Below are positions 11,661 through 21,440 of a stretch of DNA of 64,000 nt, piece by piece (within the stretch, counting starts at the first letter, position 1; the number at the start of each line of letters is the position of its first letter). The stretch spans positions 13,900,010-13,964,009 of the forward strand of contig NW_004454193.1 in assembly GCF_000283155.1 (NCBI RefSeq), in the 5' to 3' direction. This stretch comes from Ceratotherium simum simum. Taxonomy: Eukaryota > Chordata > Mammalia > Perissodactyla > Rhinocerotidae. The notes beneath the pieces were generated by a model that saw only the letters and a program-made list of their open reading frames with translations, was not told where the DNA came from and searched no databases. Made by a program: the position numbers and the translations under genes.

Positions 11661-12570
11661 TTCATGAATCGTATTTTTGAAAATAAATGTGCATTTGTGT
11701 GTGTTTTAAATTATATTTATTTTCTTATAAGATGTTTCTATGAAGAGTGAAACAAAAGGTTCTTTAAAATGTATGTATTAGCGTCCTACCAAGAAGAAGA
11801 TGGAACGCAGAAATTACAATATTTTGAGAACATCTTAATAAAGGCACTATTTGAACATATGTAGAAAAATTTATTTCACAAAGGATAGTGCATCAACCCC
11901 AAGAGTTTAACCACCCCTAAGTACAAAGAGATAAGTGAATAGAAGAGGTTAAGGGAACTTCAAAGAAGAATGTCCTATATTACAGGCAACCTTGAAAGGA
12001 GTTTTCATTTAATTCAGAACAAACCAGTCAGAAGTGATTCTTCAGAGAGAGAATAAGTACTCTGATCTCACCTTCTTGCTCTCTCTCTCAGTCTTTTGTC
12101 ATGGCTCCCAATGGCCAAAGCCAATGGGACGCCTGAGTGCAAAGGAGCTCCCTTGGTAAACTCCACACCTGTCGGTTTCAGTGGGGGTGGAGTGAGTGGC
12201 AGGAAACACAGAGCAGACTGGGAAAGAGTGGGCAGTACATTTGGAGGCAAAAAAGGAAGATATCTTGCTTCATTGGTTTTGTTTACATTTAAATAAAATT
12301 ATTGGACTCTATCCCAACAGATCACTCATATACTAAATTACTGTTCGCTTTTCTACAAATTGTCTTTGTGTATAGATTAATCTATTAGATACTAGTTTAC
12401 TTTGATGAATAAAGAGATATATTCATATTATCCCAATCTCATTTGTTTCAAAAAATTAAAAACTACTATCAATGCATACAGAAGATCTTCCCTGGAGCCT
12501 TCCTTAGACCTAATACCTACACCATGCTTAAACATGCACACACAAACATGCATACATCACATATACAGAT
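11661..12570. other. Unassigned sequence
   Basis: No supported feature. Overlapping open frames on both strands at 12068-12296 cover a locally GC-richer patch but show no family signature. Confidence 0.4.
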
Positions 12571-12598
12571 CACATATATATATATATATATATATACA
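12571..12598 (+). repeat. TA dinucleotide microsatellite
   Basis: About 12 TA units between 'cagatcaca' and 'catacacttg'. Confidence 0.9.
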
Positions 12599-12679
12599 TA
12601 CACTTGAAATAATCACTTCAAATTCTGTGACTTTAATAACAATAAGTACTAATTATTACACATTCACTGCATAGAAATC

Positions 12680-12905
12680 TACATAGCAAACTGCCTAAGA
12701 GCATAGGCTCTGGATTCAGATCTAATTCTAGTTTTGCCACTTACTACCTGTGTGTTCTTGGTCAAGTTACTCAACATCTCCAAGCCTCAGTTACCTTACA
12801 TAGAAACTGAGTATTTTGATAATCTTAATTGATTTTGGGTGGAGGAAGGAATGATATGAAATAATATAGATAAAGAGCCTAGCATGATTCAGTTTAAGGG
12901 ATGCT
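12680..12905 (+). mobile_element. MIR SINE
   Basis: Good full-length MIR match: 'gagcataggctctggattca' (12699-12718) is the tRNA-derived head, 'ttttgccacttactacctgt' (12732-12751) and 'gttcttggtcaagttactca' (12754-12773) are the core, and 'aaagagcctagcatg' lies in the L2-like tail. Confidence 0.85.
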
Positions 12906-13324
12906 AGATTAGTTAGCGGTACTAGTGACAGTACTTCTCTTTCTATTCACTCTACCCCTCCTACTTGTACCACTATTATTACTACTACTTCATCTGAGGA
13001 AAGTAGCTAAAAGTTTTGGACACGTGTGTTGACTCTACCTCTATCGTTGTAAACACTTACTTAGAAGTCAGGTAAGACAAATGTCATTCCCTGTCCCTGT
13101 TTAATTTTACTGAAATCTGGCATGCAGTTAAAATAAAATAATATGGGAGCTCCACATATTGCTCTCCAAATGAAAATGTAGCAGCTTAGAATAGATTATA
13201 CCAACTAAAACACTTTCCTTTATATATTGCATACCTTAAACATGGAAGAAAAAAATATCTCCATGGGTCATATTGTACATTCATTCGTCTGCTTACTGGA
13301 AACTCCCAAGGTGATCTAAACGAG
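12906..13324. other. Unassigned sequence
   Basis: Nothing recognised. Confidence 0.4.
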
Positions 13325-13326
13325 TA

Positions 13327-13534
13327 CAGTCATGCATCGCTTAACGACAAGGGTACATTCTGAGCATGTGTCGTTAGGTGATTTTGTCATTGTGCGAACA
13401 TCATAGAGCGTACTTACACAAACCTAGATGGTATAGCCTACTACACACCTAGGCTATATGGTACTAATCTTATGGGACCACCATCAAATATGCTGTCCAT
13501 CATTGACCTAAATGTTGTTATGGGTGCGTGACTG
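13327..13534 (+). mobile_element. MER2 DNA transposon (Tc1/mariner, Tigger group), internally deleted
   Basis: Left terminus 'cagtcatgcatcgcttaacg' (13327-13346) and right terminus ending 'tgggtgcgtgactg' (13521-13534) form the inverted repeats. The interior 'aacctagatggtatagccta' (13421-13440) and 'atgggaccaccatcaaatat' (13471-13490) are diagnostic of MER2, a nonautonomous relative of Tigger. The TA target dinucleotide is seen on the left (13325-13326); the right copy reads CA. The copy is about 208 bp, shorter than the roughly 345-bp consensus because its central part is missing. Confidence 0.92.
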
Positions 13535-13980
13535 CATTGAGTAAAGCTGAGATCAATACCTCTTTCACCAGAACATTTTCTCTTTGCTTTTCATCCTAGA
13601 ATGATAGAGAATAACAGAAATATTCATGAAGTATGAGATTTGAGATTTCTCTTTTGGAAACAAAGCCAAATAAAACACGAATGACAAATTCTATATCATC
13701 CAATGTAATAGATGACATTAACTATCTAATTACAGAGTAGAGAGAGATTTGAGTCCTGGATTTCTACTCCAGTTTAATGAATGGGAGGCTCATGTTTAAA
13801 TGGTAAAATGAGGTCATATAGATTTATGTACATATATGTTTGAAATATGGAGATAGCCCAGTGCAACAGATCTTGACATAATAAGCCTCATTCAATTATG
13901 GAAAGAACTATTTTCCCTCTCCCTACTTCATCTGCAAAATCTATTTATGAGGAAAAAGAACTAACAATTGAGTTAGTTAT
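13535..13980. other. Unassigned sequence
   Basis: Nothing recognised between MER2 and the probable L1 start. Confidence 0.4.
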
Positions 13981-13984
13981 ATGT

Positions 13985-14960
13985 CCACACAGGGAGTTGC
14001 AGAAGACTCCAACCCTGAAACGCTAATAGGCACAGACAAAAGTTCTAAGCACAAGCCTTTTTCCCCAAGTCATAGGATGGGGGAAAGTGTGGCTTAACAA
14101 AGGAACAACTTTTTTGGCAATACATGCTCGGCTACAGCCAAATACCAAGGGAAAATCTATACTTGGGACCAAATGAGGTGTTGATTTTTTACCCTACACA
14201 CCCTACCCTGCACAAAATGGCAGCAGTACTTGTATTTCCCAAACCAGTGGTGTCAGCAGATCAAGCACAGATCTAATCTTCCAACCCTTGCCCAACAGAT
14301 TCAGGTGGTGGTATTCCAAGTCTTTTGCTGAGATAGTGACAGTGAGGTTGAGCAGAGAGTTGATCTTCCATCCCCACACAGCAGAAGCAGACAGTGTCTT
14401 GCTTCCATTGCCAGCCTAGTGACAATGTGGTACAGTGGAGAGTTGATTGACATCATTATCAACATGTCTGAAGGAGATGGTGCAAGTAAGGGCTAGTAAG
14501 AACTCTGCTCTCCCCCATCCTTAGCATCAGTGGGCCCGGTGGGCAGCTGAGTCTTCACTCGCATTCATTCCACAACAAGAAGATAGAACAAAGTAATGGA
14601 AGATATGGCTATCTGCCACTTCTCTTTCACCTTCCTTCTTCTGGTGTCACTGGGTCCTACTAGGGATGAGCTTCTTTTACCTCTCTGCAGTAGAAGTGGC
14701 ATGAGTCAGTCCTCCATGTTTACCTTACCTTGTGACAGGGGGCCTAGTGCGCTGACATCCTCACTCAGAGGAAATGAGGTGGTACAAATAAGTGCTCCAG
14801 TATCACTGGGAAGGTGTCAGTAGGATGAGGGGTGGCTGAAATTCCACACCACCCATCTGCAACAAGGCGGTGTGAGTCAGGCCCATTGTTTGTGGGGGTG
14901 AAATTGGAGGGGTCCAATGGGAAGTTGAACATAAACACCTACATATCCCTCCCACTCTGC
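13985..14960 (+). mobile_element. Probable L1 5' UTR region
   Basis: GC-richer and full of short G/C-containing blocks unlike its surroundings. It sits immediately upstream of recognisable L1 ORF1 on the same strand, the position of a 5' UTR. I recognise the general character but not a specific consensus. The 75-codon frame at 14596-14823 has no family match. Confidence 0.45.
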
Positions 14961-15158
14961 CTCAAAAGGGGGACTGTTCAAACATAATACTATATAGAAT
15001 CCAGAGCCTCATAATATGAAATAAAAACTGTCCAAGATACAATAAAAATCATACAGCATACCAAGAACCAGGATAATCACAACATGAATGAGAAAATACA
15101 ATCAATAGACACCAATACTAAGATGAATCAGACGTTGGAATTATCTGACAAAGATTTT
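14961..15158 (+). mobile_element. Ancient L1 ORF1, N-terminal part
   Basis: 'tgaatgagaaaatacaatca' (15085-15104) and 'ggaattatctgacaaagatt' (15137-15156) are the start of the ORF1 region as seen in many mammalian L1M copies. The reading is interrupted at 15159 by an inserted L1 3' fragment. Confidence 0.7.
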
Positions 15159-15266
15159 GTTTGTTTATTTTTCCAGCTTTATTAATAAACTTATACAATG
15201 TTACATCAATTATAAGGTGTATTATAATGTGATAACTCGATACACATATACATTGCAAAATGCTTA
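15159..15266 (-). mobile_element. L1 3'-end fragment inserted in antisense
   Basis: 'tttttccagctttattaata' (15168-15187) and 'ataatgtgataactcgatac' (15223-15242) are the antisense of the L1MA-type 3' terminus. A T-rich left end represents the tail. The host ORF1 stops at 'caaagatttt' (15149-15158) and resumes at 'aaggcagctatcataaaaat' (15271-15290). Only a short 'atttt' is shared as a possible TSD. Confidence 0.7.
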
Positions 15267-15270
15267 TTTT

Positions 15271-16041
15271 AAGGCAGCTATCATAAAAATGCTTAAATGA
15301 CAATTATGAATTATCTTCGAACAAATAAAAAAAGTAAATCTCAATAAAGATATAGAAGTTATAAAAATAACAGAATGAACTGGAAATTATAGACATACAA
15401 ATACAATAATTGAACTAGAGAAACTCATTGGATGGGCTGAATAACAGAGTAGAGATGGAAGAGAATAGAATCAGTGAATTTGAGAACATAGCAATAGAAT
15501 TTACCCAATCTAAGCAATGACGTGATACACACTGTTAAAAAAGTGAAATAAATCTCAGGAATCTGTTGGACAATAATAAGAAATCCAATATGTGTATCAT
15601 TGGAGTCCCATAAGAAAAGGAGAAAGAAAGGCTGAAAGAGTATTTGATAAAATAATGGCTAAAAATTTCCAAATTTGGAAAAAGACGTAAACCTGCAGAT
15701 TCAAAGATCAGGCTGAACTCCTAATGGGTTAAACCCAAAGAAATTCATGCTGTTACATGATAACTAAACTTCTGAAAACTAAACATGGATAAAAATTCCT
15801 GACAGCAGCAAGAGAGAAGGACACATTCCTTACAGGTGAACACCAATTTTAATAACAGCAGATTTCTCATTTGAAACCAGGAATATCAGAAAGCAGTAGC
15901 ACAATATCTTTCAAGTAATGAAAAAAAATTATTAACTGTAAATTCTCTATACAGTTAATATGTCCTTAACAAATGAAGGAGAAATAAAGATATTCTCAAA
16001 CAAAGGAAAACTAAGAATGTTTTGTAATCAAATCTAGCCTT
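15271..16041 (+). mobile_element. Ancient L1 ORF1, central and C-terminal part
   Basis: Continuation of the ORF1 homology: 'cattggatgggctgaataac' (15427-15446), 'tttccaaatttggaaaaaga' (15666-15685, the conserved Asn-Phe/Pro-Asn-Leu region), 'aacttctgaaaactaaacat' (15767-15786) and 'gaaataaagatattctcaaa' (15981-16000). Many stops; not functional. Confidence 0.85.
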
Positions 16042-16053
16042 AAAGAATGACTA

Positions 16054-16222
16054 CAGATAATAACAACAATAAACAAACACATAGAGACAGAGATTGGATT
16101 GGTGGTTACCAGAGGGGAAGGGGGGAGGGAGGAGGTCGAAAGGGATAATTCAGCACATGTGTGTGGTGATGGGTTGTAATTAGTATTTGGGTGGTGAACA
16201 AAAAATTAAAAAAGAAAAAAAA
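16054..16222 (+). mobile_element. 5'-truncated L1 3' end, retroposed copy
   Basis: About 169 bp beginning within the L1 3' UTR. 'gattggattggtggttacca' (16092-16111) is a hallmark L1 3' UTR phrase. It ends in an A-rich tail (16200-16222) and is flanked by near-identical 12-bp duplications, aaagaatgacta (16042-16053) and aaagaattacta (16223-16234). The host ORF1 text resumes after the second copy. Confidence 0.85.
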
Positions 16223-16234
16223 AAAGAATTACTA

Positions 16235-16372
16235 AAGAAAATTTTTCTAAATAAAAGGGAATGATAAAGGATAAGTCTCACTGCTTCAGATAGAAAGGAA
16301 AAACACAGTAATATATGTTGTATATCAATTATACCTCAAGAAAGCTGTTAAAAAAACAGTAACAACAACAAC
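16235..16372 (+). mobile_element. L1 ORF1 end joined to an L1 3' terminus
   Basis: The first 60 bp continue the ORF1 end; 'atatcaattatacctcaaga' (16323-16342) is the 3' terminal phrase of L1MA-type elements, followed by an A/AAC-rich tail. ORF2 is absent, so either an internal deletion or another fragment join occurred. Confidence 0.65.
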
Positions 16373-16399
16373 AAAAAGTCTCACAATGTCTTGACCTTT

Positions 16400-16992
16400 G
16401 GAAAGCTATTATATAATTACCCAATTGAAATCAGGATCTTGAAGAGGTATTAGCCCTCCCATGTCCACTACAGCACTATTCACAATAACCAAGATGTGGA
16501 AATAACATAAATGTCCACTGACAGAGGAATGGTTAAAGAAAATTTAGTATATACATTAAAAAGCAAATCAGGAGTGAACTGATGTACACAAGACATTGGA
16601 TGATTTTCTAGAGAATTATGGAAAAATAAGTGAAAAAAAGGCAATTCCAAAAGGTTACATTCTGCACGATTTAATTTATATAAAACTCTTTAATTACATA
16701 ATTATAGAATTAGAGATGAGTTTAGCAGTTGTCAGGGATGGGTTGGGGGCATTGAGAGAGGTGGGTGTGTCCATTAAAGGATGACACTAGGAATCCTTGC
16801 TGTGAAGAAAATGCTCTGTATTTTGACTGCATCAGTGTCAGTACGCTTGTTTGTGATACTGTAGTACAGTTTTTCAAGATGTTACCATTGGGGCAAACTG
16901 CATAAATGATACATAAGATCTCTCTGTGTTATTTCTAGCAATTACATGGCATTCTACAATTAAGTCAACATAAAATTAATTAAAAGAAAAAA
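16400..16992 (+). mobile_element. L1M 3' UTR fragment
   Basis: 'cagcactattcacaataacc' (16471-16490) and 'gtggaaataacataaatgtc' (16496-16515) are the standard L1M 3' region. Later 'caagatgttaccattggggc' (16876-16895) and 'tctctctgtgttatttctag' (16920-16939) mark its 3' end. It closes with A-rich sequence near 16990. Confidence 0.8.
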
Positions 16993-17838
16993 TTTTTGGC
17001 TATGAGACTCACAAAACATGGCCAGTGCTCTGCTAGCCCTTGACTCCTTGTCTGGAGGAATTTGTGAAAATATCATTAAATAATTAATTATGTTAAAAAT
17101 AAAATGATCAAGACACACAGATATGCATATATATACATATAGATATCTCTTGTGAGTACTTTTTAAGTTGTGACAGAGTTAGTATTACAAAACATGTGTT
17201 GTTTTTCATACCTAATGCTAAGAATCAATGTGACATTGCTCTGAAGACTGATGGGCAAATAAGATTTAGATTTGTGTTGGCAAGATAGGAACTCTGAGTA
17301 GAAAAGTTTCTTCTAATAAACTTATCTCAAATTTCCACTTATATTAATCTCTGAATTATTGCTCATTGTGGTAACTTGTTTTAACTTGGCCAATTCCATG
17401 AGCTCTCACTTTGGCTTCAGAAGACATTCAGTCACGTCCCCTTTAATCTCCCCTGTGCTTCTCCACATCTGCTATTAGTCTGAATGATCTAGCCTCTACC
17501 TACCATGCCACTTTCAATTGGCACCACTCTACCCCTCTCTCCCTACATACCAACAACACTAGGAATCAATCTATTCCTTAAAGGAAAAATATCTTCTTTC
17601 TTTGCTATGTTGAGATGATTTCTTTTCCCCCTTACCAATTCCTTCCCTTTCTCTCACTTTGCCATTCAAAGCAAACAGTTTGAGTTTGTAGTTTGTGATG
17701 TGTGAGTGTGCTGTGTGTGTATATGCAAATTGTTTAAAGTTTGGGTTCCCTCCAGATGACTACCTCCCTGAAAGCAGAGAATATGATAGTTTCCATATTC
17801 TCATCACCTAACATATTATACCACACATCATACATGCT
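16993..17838. other. Unassigned sequence
   Basis: About 0.85 kb without recognised elements; a short TG run near 17710-17722. Confidence 0.4.
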
Positions 17839-17847
17839 TACCAAATA

Positions 17848-17985
17848 TGGGGTGGGGAGGGGAAGAAAAAGAGAGAGAGAGATGGGGGGTGGAGAGGGAG
17901 AGGTAAAGGGAAAGAGAAGGAGAGAGAGAGAGGAGAAGGAAATGAGAGAGGAAGGGAGAGAGGGAAAATGGGAAAATGGTAGGAA
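17848..17985 (+). repeat. GA-rich purine tract
   Basis: About 140 bp almost exclusively A and G, with GA dinucleotide runs. The open frames on both strands here (Arg/Glu/Gly-rich on plus, Ser/Pro/Leu-rich on minus) are composition artefacts. Long purine mirror tracts can adopt triplex structure in principle. Confidence 0.9.
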
Positions 17986-18274
17986 AATTGAGAAATTGTT
18001 AATTCAGTAATCAGATTGACAGAAAATTTCAGCTCTACCTTTAATTGGCCCATCATGACTTGCAGGTGAACTCTGGGAAAGTAAAAAGTTGCCATGGTTT
18101 AGGCAACTAAATTAGCAGGCTTATTGAATACCTACTGTGTGCTAGATGAAATGTCCCTGCTTATCTGAAACTTAAAATCTAGTTGCAAAGGCAATGACAA
18201 GAGAAATTGCAAAATAGTATGATTTGCCTGTTGCTGCATAACACAAAATCTCGATCCATGTGACAATCTTGAAA
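17986..18274. other. Mostly unassigned, possible L2 trace
   Basis: 'gaatacctactgtgtgctag' (18126-18145) followed by 'atgtccctgcttatctgaaa' resembles the antisense L2 3' end, but the match is short. Confidence 0.35.
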
Positions 18275-18420
18275 GAAAAGAAAGGCATTATCCACATTTT
18301 TACAAATAATTAATTTTGTAGAAGTCAAGTGACTTTTGCCAGCTTTCACGCTTTGGATGTTGGAGAAGTCAATGTGACCCAATATCCACACTCTGTCTAC
18401 AACATAACCTTTGGATTTAT
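18275..18420 (-). mobile_element. MIR SINE, antisense
   Basis: 'cattatccacatttttacaa' (18286-18305) and 'gaagtcaagtgacttttgcc' (18321-18340) follow the antisense MIR core order; the 3' end is diverged. Confidence 0.5.
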
Positions 18421-18494
18421 TGCATATATCACGTGGTCCTATAAAGCCTAATTTATTGTTCTCTCTCGCCACTAGCCTCTGAACTTCTCGAAGT

Positions 18495-18589
18495 CATGGA
18501 TCATGTTATAATTATTCGTGTGTCTCCTAACTATGGGCAAAGGACATGGCAGGGGCTTATCACCCATGTATTCAATAAACAAAGAATAA
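18495..18589 (+). mobile_element. L2 LINE 3' end
   Basis: Pattern 'gacatggcaggggcttatca' (18543-18562) then 'gtattcaataaacaaa' (18568-18583) matches the L2 terminus ending in a short repeat of the ATGAATG type, here grown into an ATGG run. Confidence 0.5.
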
Positions 18590-18616
18590 ATGGATGGATG
18601 GATGGATGGATGGATG
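18590..18616 (+). repeat. ATGG tetranucleotide microsatellite
   Basis: Six to seven ATGG units directly after the L2 3' terminus, consistent with growth from the L2 tail. Confidence 0.9.
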
Positions 18617-19100
18617 ATTAGATGAATGCATAGCATAGCCTCACTAGAAACCATTTCAAAATGTTTGTGTTTGGGAGAAAGGATAGTAAAAGTGTCAGCT
18701 TTAATATTTGTAAATAAATCTTTCAATATGTTTACAGAATATTAATGTTTGATTAGGAGCTTCTGAACTTAAAAAGATACAACTGAACCATTCTATCCTA
18801 TTCTATGGTGACTAGTGTGATTATTTTCCTTTTTGTAGAATTATTTTAGTAACATTTATGACTAACATATAATGTATGTTAACTTTAAAACATTGGAGCA
18901 TATGTAAAAGTATACAAAAGAAAACAATCCTGTATAATACCACCACCCTTCAATCACCACTAATATTTTGTTGTTTTCTAGAAACATAAAATAAATATTA
19001 AATCTAGTATTATTTATTTTTAAAAGAGAGGACAATTCCTCAGATAAAATAATGGTAGAATAATGTACTTCATCAGCGAATATGATTGCATAACTCAGGA
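18617..19100. other. Unassigned sequence
   Basis: AT-rich. No confident element. Confidence 0.4.
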
Positions 19101-19660
19101 GTTCTTATGTGAGATCCATGGGCACATAAGATTGTATTAAAAATTTGGAGTTTGTACAGTGAAACTTGATCCCTACCTCACATCATATACAAAAATTGAA
19201 AGCTAAAACTATAAGGTGTCTAGCATAAGAAAAAGAAGAATATTCAATATTTTGACCTTGAGTTAGGCAAAGATTTTTTTAGCCGGGACACAGAGATCTC
19301 TAAATATCAAAATAAAAAGATAAATTGGACTTGATCAAATTTTAAAACTTCTGCTTGTCGATCAATGTCATAAAGAAAATGGAAAGACAAGAGGCAGATG
19401 GAAGGAATGTATTCAAAATACCTATATTTGACAAAGGACTTATATCTAGAATATGCTGAATACTTTCACAACTAAATAATAAAAAGGCAAACAACACAAT
19501 CAAAAACAGGCAAAGTTCTTAAATAGACATTTCCCAGAAGAAGATACACAAATGGACAATAAGTACAAGAAAATGTGCCCAATCTCATTAGTCATCAGAC
19601 AAATGAAAACTACAATGTGGTAATACTTCACTCCCAGCAAAATCGTTCAAAATAAAAAGT
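19101..19660 (+). mobile_element. L1 ORF2 3' end, sense
   Basis: 'ccctacctcacatcatatac' (19171-19190), 'aaattggacttgatcaaatt' (19322-19341) and 'cagacaaatgaaaactacaa' (19596-19615) are standard C-terminal ORF2 landmarks of mammalian L1. Multiple stops. Interrupted by an ERE at 19672. Confidence 0.85.
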
Positions 19661-19671
19661 TGGACAACACT

Positions 19672-19926
19672 GTGGGCCAGCCTGATGGCACAAGAGGTTA
19701 AGCATGCATGCTCTGCTTTGGCAGCCTGGGGTTCACAGGTTCGGATCCCGGGCGCACACCGTTGCACCACTTGTCAAGCCATGCTGTGGCGGTGTCCCAT
19801 ATAAAGTGGAGGGAGATGGGCATGGACGTTAGCTCAGGGCCAGTCTTCCTCAGCAAAAAGGAGAGGAGGATTGGGGTCGGATGTTAGCTCAGGGCTGATC
19901 CTCCTCACACACACACAAAAAAAAGA
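19672..19926 (+). mobile_element. ERE-type SINE in L1
   Basis: Sense SINE: head 'gtgggccagcctgatggcac' (19672-19691), B-box-like ggttcggatcccggg (19738-19752), 'cccatataaagtggagg' body and two tail modules, ending in a CA run (19905-19917) and A tract. An 11-bp TSD (tggacaacact) lies at 19661-19671 and 19927-19937. The head is partly decayed. Confidence 0.95.
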
Positions 19927-19937
19927 TGGACAACACT

Positions 19938-20086
19938 AAATGTTGACAAGGGTGTGGAGCACCTAAATTCTTGTGTATTGGTGTTGGGAGGGAACGTAAA
20001 TTGGTATGCTTTAAACAAATTTGGTAGCTCCTTATTTAATTAATTATATACCCGCCGTAATTATATACCTTGCATTTCCCCTCATT
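19938..20086 (+). mobile_element. L1 3' end continuation
   Basis: Resumes after the ERE with 'aaatgttgacaagggtgtgg' (19938-19957), which follows directly from the pre-ERE text in L1, and 'ggaacgtaaattggtatgc' (19992-20010). Broken again by the MLT1 LTR. Confidence 0.85.
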
Positions 20087-20091
20087 GATAT

Positions 20092-20599
20092 TGTATTACT
20101 TTCCTATTTCTGCTGCAACAAATTATCACAAACTTAGTGGCTTAAATCAAAGCAAAAAGTTATTATCTTCTGGAATTCAAAAAATTCCAAAATAGGTCTC
20201 ACTGGGCTAAAATCAAGGTGATGACAGGGCTCTCTTCCATCCTGGAGGCTCGAGGAAAAGTTCATTTTTTTGCTTTTTCCAGTTTCTAGAGGAAGCCCTC
20301 ATTTCTTGGCTTGTGGTCCCCTTCCACCTTCAAAGCCTGCAATGGCCAGTCAGGTCTTTCTCTCATCACAGCACTCTGACACTGACTCTCCTGCCTCATT
20401 TTCCACATATAAGGATGCTTGCAACTACATTAAGGCCCACTTTGATATCCAGGACATGCTCCCTATTTTAAGGTCAGCTTATTAGTAACGTTAATTCCAT
20501 CTACTACCTGAATTCCCCTTTGCCATGGAACTAACTTATTCACAGGTTCTGGGGACTAGATGTGGATATCCTTGAGAGGCCATTATTCTGCCTACCACA
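20092..20599 (-). mobile_element. MLT1 solo LTR (ERVL-MaLR), antisense
   Basis: The plus strand begins 'tgtattactttcctatttct' and ends 'ctgcctaccaca', the antisense form of an MLT1 (MLT1C/D-like) LTR. Interior phrases include 'tctcactgggctaaaatcaa' (20197-20216). A 5-bp TSD gatat flanks it at 20087-20091 and 20600-20604. No internal retroviral sequence is present, so it is a solo LTR from recombination. The L1 continues on both sides. Confidence 0.92.
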
Positions 20600-20604
20600 G
20601 ATAT

Positions 20605-21130
20605 TTATCTAAAATAAATGAAAACATGTGTTCATGATACACTTGCACATAATTGTTTAAAGCTTTATTCATAGTAGCCTAAAACTAGAAACAACTCTAA
20701 TGTTTATCATTACAGGAATGGATAAACAAATTGTCATAAATTACTAGAATGGAAAACTACTCAAAAGTTTAAAAAAAAATAATTTAATTGATACATTAAA
20801 CAATCTCTAAAACATTACATTGAGCAAAAGAAACAAGACATAAAATAGTAAATACTATATGATTCCATTTTTATGGCACTCAAGAACAGCAAAACTAAAC
20901 TATAGTGATAGAAATAAGAATACTGGTGCCTTTAGAGGAGCGAGATTGATTGGAAGGGGGCAGATGGGAAATTTCTGAGATAGGTGATGGAAATATCTCA
21001 TATTTTGGTTGAGGTTGTGATTACACAGATGTGTGTGTGTGTGTGTTATAGATAGATGTCAATACTGATAAGATCTGTGCATATCACTGTATATAAATTT
21101 TACTTGATAAAACAAATTAAGAAACATATT
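20605..21130 (+). mobile_element. L1M 3' UTR continuation
   Basis: 'ttattcatagtagcctaaaa' (20664-20683), 'aggaatggataaacaaattg' (20715-20734) and 'ctatagtgatagaaataaga' (20899-20918) follow the usual order of an L1M 3' UTR. It includes a TG run (21030-21047). Confidence 0.8.
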
Positions 21131-21394
21131 AGAGTAATACATAAAGAACAATCCACCCGCATTTCTATAATTAAACAAAAAACAAAAAAAAGAGAAAGAA
21201 ACAAACAGTAGCGGCCAAAACATCATTGTTGCTTGCTGCTGTGAACTTATGAATTCAATTTTTTAAAGTATACTCTTCAAATTCAAATGTAATATCTATG
21301 TAAACCTTCTCAACAAATTTAAACATGGAGATTCTACTTTTTTAACATGCTGAAGAAACTTTAGAGCTTTTCAAAAAATGGAAATCAGAAACAA
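21131..21394. other. Unassigned sequence
   Basis: A-rich, includes an interrupted A/G run at 21176-21208. Nothing else seen. Confidence 0.4.
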
Positions 21395-21440
21395 TTTTTT
21401 CAACTTTATTGAGCTATAATTGACAAATAAAGTTGTAATA
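21395..21440 (-). mobile_element. L1 3'-terminal fragment, antisense
   Basis: 'caactttattgagctataat' (21401-21420) then 'tgacaaataaagttgtaat' is the antisense L1MA-type terminus. Only about 45 bp. Confidence 0.6.

Noticed and set aside
17741..18095. Arg/Glu-rich and Ser/Pro/Leu-rich open frames on opposite strands
   Set aside because: Both arise from the GA-rich low-complexity tract.
19731..19760. tRNA-like B-box in ERE copies as possible tRNA gene
   Set aside because: The sequence lacks a foldable cloverleaf and sits in a SINE with TSD; it is tRNA-derived, not a tRNA gene.
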